Shown: piece after piece, positions 42,383 to 50,932 of the stretch
Layout: every line of letters starts with the position of its first letter
How positions within the stretch are numbered: the first letter of the stretch is position 1
Assembly (NCBI GenBank): GCA_964498075.1
Contig: CAZCGA010000015.1
Location: 10,635 to 74,634, forward strand
Length of the DNA stretch: 64,000 nucleotides
Direction: 5' to 3'
Source of the DNA: CAZCGA01 sp964498075
Lineage (GTDB): Bacteria > Desulfobacterota > Binatia > HRBIN30
Program-made: the position numbers and the translations under genes
Notes under the pieces: generated by a model
Databases searched by the model: none
What the model was told of the DNA's origin: nothing
What the model saw: the letters and a program-made list of their open reading frames with translations, nothing else

Positions 42383-43267
42383 CCAGGCGGACAGATCGCG
42401 TTCGATCAGGTCCTGCAGCCGGCGCACGTCGGCGGCGAACTGTTGGGCAAGCTGTCGGCGCAACGCCGGCGGGAGCGGATCGGCGCGCTGCAGATTGTGC
42501 TCGCGCCAGCGCTCGAGCTGCCGCACGACGCCCACCGGCAAGACGGCCTTGGCCGGCCGTTTCCATCGGCGACGCTCCAGTAGCCGGTCAACCAGCTTCG
42601 AGCGTGGCATGCCAGACTGATTGTGCCGGATCGAGTGGTCCACCGCGCCGGTGGTCGGGAGACCGAGCCATGCAAACAGCTGCGCCAACACCTCGGCCGG
42701 CCGATCGTCGAAGTGCTCCTGCAGCACGATGTGCACACGCTCACGGCCGAAGCGCTCGAGCAGCGGGCGTACCTGCTCGGTGTAGAATCCGGCTGCCGTG
42801 TAGTGCCAGATCGGCAACCAGTTCTGCGCGCGCCGCTGCGGCTCGGCCGCGAGCGCCTGCTCGAACGACTCCAGCGGCTCGTAGCCGCGACGGCGTTGGA
42901 ACCAGTAGCTCGAGTGGGCCCGATCAACCGGATTCCGCAACATGACGATCAGGTGCGCGTCGGGACAATACTGCGCCAGCCGTTGTCGCGCCGTCGGGAG
43001 GTACATGTACATCGTGGAGGCCTCGCCGCGGTAGCGCGCACTCTCACTGCCGCGAAAGAGGGATTCGTAGGCATCCCGCGTGGTGATCACTTCCTGGTTG
43101 AAGGGAGCATCGCCGATCCCTTGAAAGCTCGGCGGGTGGCCTTCGAAGGCAAAGAAGTGCGGCTCCTTGTGCTTCGCCATGAAGATCGCCGGATGTTGGC
43201 CGAGATAGCGATACATGGAAGTGGTTCCACAGCGCATCGCTCCGACGATGATGAGGTTTGGCAGCAT
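42374..43267 (-). CDS. Sulfotransferase (heparan-sulfate-type domain)
   Basis: A 297-residue protein. NLIIVGAMRCGTTSMYRYLGQ is the PAPS 5'-loop, KHKEPHFFAF follows, and LIVMLRNPVDRAHSSYWF is the 3'-phosphate site. A late HNQSGMPRS fits the family. The frame is open to 43402, but the family match begins at ATG 43267. No Shine-Dalgarno is visible. With the sulfotransferase at 29.5 kb it indicates that the locus makes a sulfated product. Confidence 0.88.
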   Translation of the reverse strand: MLPNLIIVGAMRCGTTSMYRYLGQHPAIFMAKHKEPHFFAFEGHPPSFQGIGDAPFNQEVITTRDAYESLFRGSESARYRGEASTMYMYLPTARQRLAQYCPDAHLIVMLRNPVDRAHSSYWFQRRRGYEPLESFEQALAAEPQRRAQNWLPIWHYTAAGFYTEQVRPLLERFGRERVHIVLQEHFDDRPAEVLAQLFAWLGLPTTGAVDHSIRHNQSGMPRSKLVDRLLERRRWKRPAKAVLPVGVVRQLERWREHNLQRADPLPPALRRQLAQQFAADVRRLQDLIERDLSAWLL

Positions 43268-43634
43268 GATAAGGGAAGGGCGGGTGGTGAACAGCCGCAG
43301 CTGTCGGCCCGGCGGGACGCTCAATAGAGGATGCTGACGAACCGCGCGGTGCTCATCGCGCTCTGCACCGTCGTGCCCGGCGAGCAGGGCGCGCCATTGC
43401 ATGTCCAGATACTCGAGGGAATCGCCTGCCGTGTGTGCGAATGACTGTCATTGCGCTCTTCATCGTGGTTCTCATGCGCCGTGTCAAGGTTCTTGAACCC
43501 GTGAACGAGTGCCCGCGACCGTCGCCGGTCAAGGCCAAGACCCTAGCACAGGCGGGCTCGGTCATGTCAATGGCGCCAGGCGCTTCCTTCACGCTGCCGG
43601 TCGGTGATAGCTATGGCGCGCCGAAGGAGAGAGC
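43268..43634. other. Intergenic region without a recognised gene
   Basis: 367 bases between the sulfotransferase start and the NTF2-like gene. No credible reading frame is seen. A small perfect hairpin GGTTC-TT-GAACC lies near 43488-43499. AAGGAGAG just before 43635 belongs to the next gene. Promoters for the two divergent genes should lie here. Confidence 0.5.
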
Positions 43635-44054
43635 ATGGATGATCGGGACGCCGTGCTGGCGGCCAACGCAGCGTTCTATCGCGCCTTCGAGAGCCTCGAC
43701 CTGGCGCGCATGGAAGACGTCTGGCTGCGCGCGCCCTCCATCAAGTGCGTGCATCCCGGCTGGGGCCTACTTGTCGGCTGGGGGCCGATCATGGAGAGCT
43801 GGCAGCGCATCTTCGTCAGCACGCTGGCGATGCGCTTCACCCTGACGCACGTGCATGCGGAGGTCGCCGGCGATCTCGCCTGGGTCGTGTTGACAGAGAA
43901 CATCGAGAGCCGCACCCACGAAGGCAAGGCCACCGGGCAGGTGCAGGCGACCAACCTGTTCCAGCGCGACCGTGGCCGGTGGCTCCTCGTGCACCATCAC
44001 GGTTCTCCGGTGTACCCGCAGTTCGCGGGCACGGAGCCCGAACGGATGCACTGA
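43635..44054 (+). CDS. NTF2-like (SnoaL/DUF4440-type) protein
   Basis: A 139-residue alpha+beta cone protein. The pattern AANAAFYRAFESLDLARMEDVW, VHPGWGLLVGW, a middle LAWVVLTENIES strand, and RGRWLLVHHHGSP is that of nuclear-transport-factor-2-like domains. Such proteins act as isomerase-like enzymes or small-ligand binders. AAGGAGAGAGC precedes the ATG. It is four bases upstream of the luciferase-like gene, so probably in one operon. Confidence 0.87.
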   Translation: MDDRDAVLAANAAFYRAFESLDLARMEDVWLRAPSIKCVHPGWGLLVGWGPIMESWQRIFVSTLAMRFTLTHVHAEVAGDLAWVVLTENIESRTHEGKATGQVQATNLFQRDRGRWLLVHHHGSPVYPQFAGTEPERMH

Positions 44055-44057
44055 GCG

Positions 44058-44981
44058 ATGCGACTCGGACTCCTCGTCGGCGGCATGACCACCGCCCAGG
44101 CGCTCGGGGCGCTTGCCGCGGAGGCAGAGCACCTCGGCTTCGACTCGCTGTGGGCGGGCGATCACATCGCCTTTCCGGCGCCGATCCTCGACCCGCTGCA
44201 GATTCTCGCGTGCTGCGCGAGCCACACGCAGCGCGTGCGCCTCGGCACCTGTGTCTACCTGCTGCCCCTGCGTCATCCCACGGTGGTGGCGAAGATGGTG
44301 TCGTCGCTCGACTTCATCAGCGCCGGACGCGTGATCTTCGGCGTTGGCGTGGGCGGCGAGTTCCCGGTGGAGTTCCAAGCGAGCGGTGTGCCCGTGCGCG
44401 AGCGCGGCGGACGCACCGACGAAGCGATCACCCTGCTGCGGCGTCTCTGGCAGGGCGATGAAGTGGCACATGCCGGACGGTTCTTCCAGTTCAGCCCCGT
44501 GCGCCTGAAGCCGCCGCCTGTGCAAGCCGGCGGTCCGCCCATCTGGATCGGCGGGCGCTCGGACGCGGCCCTGCGTCGCGCCGCCCGGCTTGGTGACGGC
44601 TACGTCGGCTACCTCTTGAGCCCCGACGGCTTCCGCGAACGCATGGCACGGATCCGATCGCTGGCTGCAGAGCACGGGCGCGACGAGCGTGCGATCACCG
44701 CGGCGCTCATGACCTTCGCCGTCGTGGATCGCGACCGCAGCGTCGCGGTGCAACGCGCCGGCGCCATGCTCGGCGCCATGTACGGACGCTCCATGGAGAG
44801 CGCCGCGGAGCGCTACTGCGTCACCGGCACGCCCGACGAGTGCCGGCAGGCGGTGGACCGCTTCGCCGACGCCGGTGTCGAGCACCTGATCCTCACGCCG
44901 CTGGCCTACGGCGACGGCACGATCGAGCAGATCCGCGGGCTGGCCGCGGCGCTGGAGATGGAACGACGAGATCAGCTATAA
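44058..44981 (+). CDS. LLM-class F420-type oxidoreductase
   Basis: A 307-residue luciferase-like TIM barrel. LGLLVGGMTTAQALGALAAE begins it. LAAEAEHLGFDSLWAGDHIAF carries the usual GDH motif; GRVIFGVGVGGEFPVEF and KPPPVQAGGPPIWIGG follow. This is the TIGR03619-like subgroup thought to use F420. No F420 biosynthesis gene is in the window. The partner gene upstream is NTF2-like, and the downstream ABC ATPase begins 17 bases after its stop. Confidence 0.9.
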   Translation: MRLGLLVGGMTTAQALGALAAEAEHLGFDSLWAGDHIAFPAPILDPLQILACCASHTQRVRLGTCVYLLPLRHPTVVAKMVSSLDFISAGRVIFGVGVGGEFPVEFQASGVPVRERGGRTDEAITLLRRLWQGDEVAHAGRFFQFSPVRLKPPPVQAGGPPIWIGGRSDAALRRAARLGDGYVGYLLSPDGFRERMARIRSLAAEHGRDERAITAALMTFAVVDRDRSVAVQRAGAMLGAMYGRSMESAAERYCVTGTPDECRQAVDRFADAGVEHLILTPLAYGDGTIEQIRGLAAALEMERRDQL

Positions 44982-44998
44982 GCGGAGCGGGGTGGACC

Positions 44999-46006
44999 AT
45001 GGCAAACGCGATCGTGATCGAGAACCTGACCAAGCGTTTCGGCACGCGTGAGGCGGTCAAGAGCCTGACGCTTTCCATCGGCGTAGGAGAGATCTTCGGC
45101 ATGCTGGGCCCCAACGGCTCCGGCAAGACGACATTGATCCGGATGCTCTGCGGTCTGCTGTCGCCGACGTCTGGGCGCGCCGTGGTGGGCGGCTACGACA
45201 TCGCCCGTGAGCCCGAGCAGATCAAGCGCAGCATCGGCTACGTGTCGCAGCGGTTCAGTCTCTATCCCGACCTCACGGTGCGCGAGAACCTGAACTTCTT
45301 CAGCGACGTCTACGGCGTGCCCGCTTCCGAGGCGGCGGCACGCAAGAAGGATCTGGTCCACCTCTGCGGGCTCGAAGGCCGCGAAAACCAGGCCTCGGGC
45401 AACCTGTCCGGGGGCCTGAAGCAGCGGCTGGCGTTGGCTTGCTCCCTGCTGCACCGCCCGAAGATCCTCTTTCTCGACGAACCCACCGCCGGTGTCGATC
45501 CGGTGGCGCGCCGGATGCTCTGGGACCTGCTCTTTCGGCTGGCCCAAGAAGGCACGACGTTGTTCGTCACCACGCACTACATGGACGAGGCCGAACGCTG
45601 CACGCAGGCGGCCTACATCTACTACGGGAAGCTGCTGGTGAGCGGCGACCCGAACTCGATGAAGCGCGACGAGATCGCCGTCACCAACCGCCGCCTGGAG
45701 ATCATCTGCCAGCCGCTGATGCCGGCGCTCGGCATCCTGCGCGACGCGCCGTACGTCGACGACGTGAGCGTGTTCGGCCAGGCGCTGCACATCCGCGTGA
45801 AGGACGTGCCTCCCGAGCCCGTCTCGGGCGATTCGTTTGCGTCGTTTTCCGCGGCTGCCCGGCGAGCCGTGGTGATGGACGTCCTGCGCAAGCGGCTGCT
45901 CGCAGCCAACATCGAGGTGATGACGATCCGCTCCGTCTACCCCAGCCTCGAGGACATCTTCGTCAGCCTCACGCGCAAGATGGATCAAAGCGCGGCGCTC
46001 GAATGA
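44999..46006 (+). CDS. ABC-2-type exporter ATPase
   Basis: A 335-residue ATPase. Walker A GPNGSGKT is at residues 37-44, the signature LSGGLKQRLAL near 138, and Walker B ILFLDEPTAGVDPVARR after it. A C-terminal extension of about 110 residues is like that of YhiH/DrrA-type drug exporters. The matching permease (46688-47809) lies on the opposite strand, facing it, with a Crp-like gene between them. This is unusual, since these two parts normally share an operon. Confidence 0.92.
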   Translation: MANAIVIENLTKRFGTREAVKSLTLSIGVGEIFGMLGPNGSGKTTLIRMLCGLLSPTSGRAVVGGYDIAREPEQIKRSIGYVSQRFSLYPDLTVRENLNFFSDVYGVPASEAAARKKDLVHLCGLEGRENQASGNLSGGLKQRLALACSLLHRPKILFLDEPTAGVDPVARRMLWDLLFRLAQEGTTLFVTTHYMDEAERCTQAAYIYYGKLLVSGDPNSMKRDEIAVTNRRLEIICQPLMPALGILRDAPYVDDVSVFGQALHIRVKDVPPEPVSGDSFASFSAAARRAVVMDVLRKRLLAANIEVMTIRSVYPSLEDIFVSLTRKMDQSAALE

Positions 46007-46030
46007 GGGCGCGGTTGACCCAATGACCCC

Positions 46031-46666
46031 CTAGTCGGGGCGGACGTCGGCGTAGCCGCACAGGGCGTCGATCAACCGGTCGACCTGCTCGCGCCCCTCG
46101 ATGCTCCACTCGTTGTGATGCAGTGCACCGACTCCGCGCTGCACCAGATCCGCCACCGTCGCGGCGACGGCTTGCGGATTGAGCCCCACCTCGCGTGCCA
46201 GCGCGGTGAGCTCGATGGTCACCGGCAGCTCCCATTGATGATTCGCCCCGCGCCCCCGCTGCAGGCAGTGGGCGGCGATGCGCACGCGCCCGAGCCGCTG
46301 CGTTAGATCCTGGATCGGTTGGTTCGTCTGACTCAGCCGCCGCCCCTGGATGTTCATCATCCTGAAGACGATGTCGAGGTCATCCTGCACCATCATCGCG
46401 AACACGTCCCGCCCGATGGCCAGCAGGGTGGAGTCTTCGAGCGCTTCGGCCGTGGCGCTCCGCGGCGCGTCGCTGAGCAAAGAGAGCTCGCCGAAGAACT
46501 CCCCCGGCCCCAGCAGGGCCACTTCTTTCTCGTGTCCCTCGGTGCCGATCGTCAGCCGCACGCGGCCTGCCGCGACGACGAACATCTCGTGCCCCGGGTC
46601 GCCCTGGCGAAAGATCACCGAGCCTTTGGGCAGGTGGAACTCGTCGCGCTGCGCCGGGGTCGCCAT
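46031..46666 (-). CDS. Crp/Fnr-family regulator
   Basis: A 211-residue protein. The cyclic-nucleotide-binding-like domain shows LPKGSVIFRQGDPGHEMFVV, VALLGPGEFFGELSLLSDAPRSATAEAL (the conserved roll). A C-terminal helix-turn-helix (LTALAREVGLNPQAVAATVADLVQRG) follows. No cysteine ligands for an iron-sulfur cluster are seen at the N-terminus. It lies 21 bases after the ABC permease gene on the same strand, so it may regulate that operon. Confidence 0.9.
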   Translation of the reverse strand: MATPAQRDEFHLPKGSVIFRQGDPGHEMFVVAAGRVRLTIGTEGHEKEVALLGPGEFFGELSLLSDAPRSATAEALEDSTLLAIGRDVFAMMVQDDLDIVFRMMNIQGRRLSQTNQPIQDLTQRLGRVRIAAHCLQRGRGANHQWELPVTIELTALAREVGLNPQAVAATVADLVQRGVGALHHNEWSIEGREQVDRLIDALCGYADVRPD

Positions 46667-46687
46667 GGCGTCTCTCCGTTCGGCCGG

Positions 46688-47809
46688 TCACGCCAGCTGC
46701 TTGCGGAAGCGCGCCAAGCTCAGAAGCGTGAAGCCGACCATGAACCCACCGAGCATAAGGAAGTCGCGCAGGTGATCCGCGATGCCAGTGCCCTTCAGCG
46801 TGAAGCCGCGCACGGCTTCCACGAAGTAGGTCATGGGCAGGCTCCAGGCGACGGGCTGCAACCAGCTGGGGATGGCTTCGATGGGAAACACGAATCCGGA
46901 CATGAGCAGCGAGGGGACCATGACGAAGGTGGACATGAAGTTGGCCTGCAGCTGCGTCTCCGATACCGTCGAGATCAGCGCGCCCAACGCCAGCAACGCC
47001 AAGATGAACAGGACCGCCATCGCGCCCACCCCCAGCACCGAGCCGCGAAACGGCAGGGCGAAGAGCACTCGGGCCAGGAGCGTGACGACGACGAAGTCCA
47101 GTGCCCCGATGAGCCCGTACGGGATCATCTTGCCGGCAATGAGCGCGAAGCGCGAGATCGGCGTGACCAGCAGCTGCTCGAAGGTCGCCAGCTCCTTCTC
47201 GCGCACCAAGCCGGAGGACAGCGTCAGCACGACCAGCATGATGACGATGCCGATGGTGCCGGGCAGGAAGAAGTCTGAGTCACGCAAGTCGGGGTTGAAG
47301 AGAATCTGCTGGTCGATCCTGATCGGCGGCTTGCGCAGCGGTGGAGACGGGTGCTCCGGATCTTCGAACGTCAGCTGGTCCATGGTGTCGTCGCTGGTCA
47401 AGACGCGCGCCCCGAACATGCCGGCCTGGGCCAGTGTCGGCATGGTGCCGTCGACGAACAGCGCAAAGGACGTCTGCTCGCCGTTGGTTAGCCGCTCGGT
47501 GAACCCCTTGGGGATCACCAGGCCGAGCCGTGCTTGTCCCGTCTGCATCCAGTTGCGAATCGTCTGCTCCGCATCCACCTCCACGATGCTGAACTGCCCG
47601 TCCTTCACCAGCTGGTCCTTCACCGTCACACTGAAGAACGTCTTGTCCTGGTCCAGGACGGCGATCACCATATGATCGACCTTCAGGCGCAACGCGTAGC
47701 CGAACAGAATCAGCAGCAGCACCGGCAGGCCCAACACGAAGCCAACCAATTGCGGATCACGGCTGATGTGCACGAACTCCTTCCGGATCATGGCCCCGAG
47801 TGCCTTCAT
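46688..47809 (-). CDS. ABC-2-type exporter permease
   Basis: A 373-residue membrane protein. An N-terminal helix (LVGFVLGLPVLLLILFGYAL) precedes a periplasmic domain of about 150 residues, then five helices at the C-terminus with GLVREKELATFEQLLVTPIS, a hallmark of this YhhJ/DrrB-like family. It is expected to pair with the ATPase at 45.0-46.0 kb. The lipoprotein-sorting-like gene lies 73 bases upstream on the same strand. Confidence 0.9.
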   Translation of the reverse strand: MKALGAMIRKEFVHISRDPQLVGFVLGLPVLLLILFGYALRLKVDHMVIAVLDQDKTFFSVTVKDQLVKDGQFSIVEVDAEQTIRNWMQTGQARLGLVIPKGFTERLTNGEQTSFALFVDGTMPTLAQAGMFGARVLTSDDTMDQLTFEDPEHPSPPLRKPPIRIDQQILFNPDLRDSDFFLPGTIGIVIMLVVLTLSSGLVREKELATFEQLLVTPISRFALIAGKMIPYGLIGALDFVVVTLLARVLFALPFRGSVLGVGAMAVLFILALLALGALISTVSETQLQANFMSTFVMVPSLLMSGFVFPIEAIPSWLQPVAWSLPMTYFVEAVRGFTLKGTGIADHLRDFLMLGGFMVGFTLLSLARFRKQLA

Positions 47810-47882
47810 CCCTAGTTCTCCTCGCGCCGAAGCCGCTCCATGCCGGGACGGAGCTTACCAGACCAAGAACGAGAATCCATCA

Positions 47883-48647
47883 TCAGCGGATGAGATACGA
47901 CTTGTTGAAGATCTCGTCGGGCATTTGCGCGTTGTACTTCACCTCGCTCAGATCGATGCGTGACCAGTGGTTGTCCTGGACGTTGGTCATCGTCTGCTGC
48001 AGCGGGGTCCAGTTCCCGTCGACCTTCTCGAGCTTTTCGACGGTCCATACCTTCAGCAGCTTGCCGCTGTCGTCGAAGAACTGCGTTCGCAGGATCAGCA
48101 GGTCCGTCGGATCGATGGCGGTGATGGTCTTGCTGTACATCGCGTCGGCAGGCGTCTTGGGCACGCTTTCGACCAGCTTGCAGTGCCGGCCGCCGACGTC
48201 TTCCTCGCCGACGAAGCGATACGTGAAGGCGTCGAGCTCGGGTTGGACCATGTCGCCGACCGCGAACTCCGAGCCGAGGAACGGTTGCTTGCGGGTCTGG
48301 CCGCCGACCTGGATGCTGCGCTTGGAGGCCGGCACGTAGATATACTGTTCGTCGCGTCCGACGACCCGGTCGAAGAGCAGAAAGCGCGTATCCTTGAGAT
48401 CCATGGGGGCGGTGACCTCCAGGTAGCTCGCGTCCACGTCCTTCAAGTGCTTATGGCTGAGCTCGAGATCGCGCACCCAACCACGGTCGGAGGAGAGCTT
48501 CCACTTGGCGACGAGCGGCACCTTCGGCGCGGCATCGAGCACCTTTTGCACCAGGTCGCGTGCGCCGTCCTGCGCGCGCACGGTGCTCGCGAGCCCCAGG
48601 ATCAGCGCAACGAAGAGGGGTGCATACCGCATGTGCCGACGTTTCAT
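47883..48647 (-). CDS. Outer-membrane lipoprotein-sorting-like protein (LolA/MucB-type fold)
   Basis: A 254-residue exported protein. A signal peptide (LFVALILGLASTVRA) is followed by a domain with SYLEVTAPMDLKDTRFLLFDR, YIYVPASKRSIQVGG and DLLILRTQFFDDSG, matching the outer-membrane lipoprotein-sorting protein family. GGGAGGTAGT precedes ATG 48647. Such proteins shuttle lipids or lipoproteins and are often found beside RND/MMPL or ABC exporters, in agreement with the permease downstream. Confidence 0.87.
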   Translation of the reverse strand: MKRRHMRYAPLFVALILGLASTVRAQDGARDLVQKVLDAAPKVPLVAKWKLSSDRGWVRDLELSHKHLKDVDASYLEVTAPMDLKDTRFLLFDRVVGRDEQYIYVPASKRSIQVGGQTRKQPFLGSEFAVGDMVQPELDAFTYRFVGEEDVGGRHCKLVESVPKTPADAMYSKTITAIDPTDLLILRTQFFDDSGKLLKVWTVEKLEKVDGNWTPLQQTMTNVQDNHWSRIDLSEVKYNAQMPDEIFNKSYLIR

Positions 48648-48753
48648 ACTACCTCCCACTGAACACAGGCTTTGAGGGTTACGGCCTATATCAGGCATCG
48701 ACGGACGGCGCCATGCTGCGAACCGATGGACGGTCTTTTTCAGCGAGCCCGAT

Positions 48754-50145
48754 TCACGACCCCGATTCACGAACGCCCCGCAGTGCCGCCGTCAAGCGCG
48801 ACAGATCGGGCTCGCGCTCGAGTACGCCCACCACTGCCGCGAGCCTGTCCGCGGCGTCGGCGCGGAGCGCGCGCGTGGCGTTGCGACGGAACTTGTCCTG
48901 CACCTCCGTCGCCGTCAGCGGCCGCTCGGCGCTGCCGCGGTTGAGCGGTTCACGATGTTCCAGCACCCGCCCGTCACGCAGGCGCAGGCGCATCCAGCCG
49001 GGAAATCGGCGCGGGAAGTCGCTGTCCGGATCGTGGCGATAGACGACGCGCTGTGCCAGCGCCAGCACCGCGGGGTCGCGGATCGCTGCCGGCGTGAAGT
49101 CGTCGACGTCCACGTGCCCGCGGACGAGCATCGTGGCAACCGCATAGGGCAGGCTGAACTTGGCGTCGTAGTCCGTCTGCGGCGCTCGCTTGCTGGCTTC
49201 GGGCTCGCACACGACGGGGACTTGTCGCGCGGCGATGCAGCATTCCACCTGCTCGATCGCCTCCGGCACGATCGCGTGCACGGCACGCAGCGCCGCGGCG
49301 CAGTCGATGAAGGCGTGGTTGTAGTGGCAGCACGGGAAGGGCTTCAGACCGGTGTCGAGCAACTCCCAGCGGGTACCCAGCGCTACCGTGAGCCGCGACA
49401 GGTCCCAACCTTCGTCGCCGAGATGGCTGCGATACAGGCCGAAGCGGCCTTCGAAAACGCCGCGCGGTCCGGTAAAGCCGGCGGCCGCGAGGCGCGCCGC
49501 GACCAGCCCGCTGTGCGCCGCCCAGCCGGCGTGGATGCGCTTGGCCCACGTGCCGTCTGTGAGGAACTCCAGCGAGCCGGCGGCCTGACTGCCCGCCAAG
49601 CCCAACGCATCGGCCAGCTGCGCACGTGTGAGCCCAGCGACCTTGCCGGCCACCAACGCCGACGCGAAGGCACCGCAGATGCCGGTGGGATGGAAGCCGC
49701 GGTCGTGGAAGCCGCCGCGTGCCACGAGACCGATGCGCACGTTGGCTTCCATACCGAGCGCCACTGCCGTGAGCAGATCGCGTCCACTCGCGCCGGCTTC
49801 TTCGCAGACCGCGAGGGCGGCGGGCACAACACTGGCGCTGACGTGCACCACCGACTCGGTGTGGGTGTCGTCGTAATCCAGCCCATGCGCCAGCGTGCCG
49901 TTCACCAGCGCCGCCCACACTCCGGTGAGACGCGTCGGGAAGCCGATCGCGGTACACCCGGGTGCGCCACCCATTGCCTGCGCCGTGTCGAAGACTGCGT
50001 GCCCGAACTCCATGGGCGCGGCGGCAAGCGCCACGCCGAGGAGGTCCAGCAGGTGCAACTTGATCTTGTCGATCACCGCTGGGGGTACGGCGTCGAAGTG
50101 CAGCTCGTGCGCGAACGCCGCGAGGGTCTCGCTTGCCGAAGGCAC
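48754..50145 (-). CDS. MmgE/PrpD-family protein
   Basis: A 463-residue protein of the 2-methylcitrate dehydratase/cis-aconitate decarboxylase family. HGLDYDDTHTESVVHVSASV, GFHPTGICGAFASALVAG and LKPFPCCHYNHAFIDCAAAL are the family motifs around the active site. Length is normal. Substrate cannot be told; many members are not true PrpD. It is monocistronic as far as can be seen. Confidence 0.92.
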   Translation of the reverse strand: MPSASETLAAFAHELHFDAVPPAVIDKIKLHLLDLLGVALAAAPMEFGHAVFDTAQAMGGAPGCTAIGFPTRLTGVWAALVNGTLAHGLDYDDTHTESVVHVSASVVPAALAVCEEAGASGRDLLTAVALGMEANVRIGLVARGGFHDRGFHPTGICGAFASALVAGKVAGLTRAQLADALGLAGSQAAGSLEFLTDGTWAKRIHAGWAAHSGLVAARLAAAGFTGPRGVFEGRFGLYRSHLGDEGWDLSRLTVALGTRWELLDTGLKPFPCCHYNHAFIDCAAALRAVHAIVPEAIEQVECCIAARQVPVVCEPEASKRAPQTDYDAKFSLPYAVATMLVRGHVDVDDFTPAAIRDPAVLALAQRVVYRHDPDSDFPRRFPGWMRLRLRDGRVLEHREPLNRGSAERPLTATEVQDKFRRNATRALRADAADRLAAVVGVLEREPDLSRLTAALRGVRESGS

Positions 50146-50205
50146 GGCCAGGAGTGTCCTTGAATCGCTCCGGAATGCAAGCCAAGCGCGGTCCGCGCAG
50201 CGGAT

Positions 50206-50496
50206 CTACCGATACCGCCCGCTGCGCAGCAACGCTCTCACCTCATCATGCGTGCCCAAGAATGACACGTAGAGGTCAGCTGATCGATCTTGGAAAACGA
50301 ACCGCAGCCCCAAGTTGCCGCGACACTCGAAGAGCTTGCCGCCCAACTTGCGGATCCCCAGTCCGCCGTGACGGTGCGGTTGCCCAAACGCCTCGACCAG
50401 CTCGCATAACGCAAAGAGGCACTCGACCTTCTCGCTCCTTGGCAACTCGCGCAACCGCTTCAGCACCACCGGGTCGATCGACAGGAGTTTACCCAA
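50206..50496 (-). CDS. RelE/HigB-like toxin of a type II toxin-antitoxin pair
   Basis: A 96-residue protein. KRLRELPRSEKVECLFALCELVEAFGQP, the GLGIRKLGGKLFECR strand pair and the GLRFVFQDRSADLYVSFLGTH core fit phage-derived Gp49/HigB-like RelE toxins that cut ribosome-bound mRNA. Its ATG lies inside the end of the antitoxin gene (overlap 8 bases). Confidence 0.87.
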   Translation of the reverse strand: MGKLLSIDPVVLKRLRELPRSEKVECLFALCELVEAFGQPHRHGGLGIRKLGGKLFECRGNLGLRFVFQDRSADLYVSFLGTHDEVRALLRSGRYR

Positions 50497-50767
50497 GCAA
50501 CCTCCTCAGCTGCTCGGGCGTGACGGTTGCGAGCTTCCGTGCACGTTTGAGTCGGCGGTACCGCGCGTCCGTCGCAGTCTCGAGGGTGCGCACGTGCTCA
50601 GGCGTCACCCCGTACTCCCGCTGCGCGTAGTCCGTGCTTTCCACCTCCACCTTGCGCAATGCGATGATGTCCGACCCGGCGATGATGCCGATGTCCTCCC
50701 CAGTGGCGGCGGCCGAAAGCCAGCGGCCCAGATTCCTCTTCGCCTCGGTAATCGTAAGGGTCTTCAT
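50489..50767 (-). CDS. Antitoxin of the RelE-like pair (Phd/YefM-type)
   Basis: A 92-residue protein. The N-terminus TLTITEAKRNLGRWLSAAATGED is the DNA-binding/dimer pattern of Phd/YefM antitoxins. The C-terminus (RYRRLKRARKLATVTPEQLRRLL) would bind the toxin. Antitoxin first and toxin second, with overlapping ends, is the usual order. A 13-bp dyad over the start codon (50766-50778) fits autoregulation. Confidence 0.85.
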   Translation of the reverse strand: MKTLTITEAKRNLGRWLSAAATGEDIGIIAGSDIIALRKVEVESTDYAQREYGVTPEHVRTLETATDARYRRLKRARKLATVTPEQLRRLLG

Positions 50768-50778
50768 AAGGCCCTTAT
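50766..50778. promoter_or_regulatory. Dyad over the antitoxin start, probable operator
   Basis: ATAAGG-C-CCTTAT, perfect 6-bp arms about the antitoxin ATG. Autoregulation at such sites is usual for these modules. Confidence 0.5.
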
Positions 50779-50932
50779 ACAGTCCCCAAAAGATCTGGGC
50801 AACAACGGCATACGCCCCGTAACCGGTCGGTACCGGGAAATCAGCGGGCGCGGGGACTGCGCCGGCTGTTGCGCCGGCTTGACAGTTCGGCCCTCTCCGA
50901 CTATTCGCCGAGTCGCTGCTCGGAGGGAGTCC

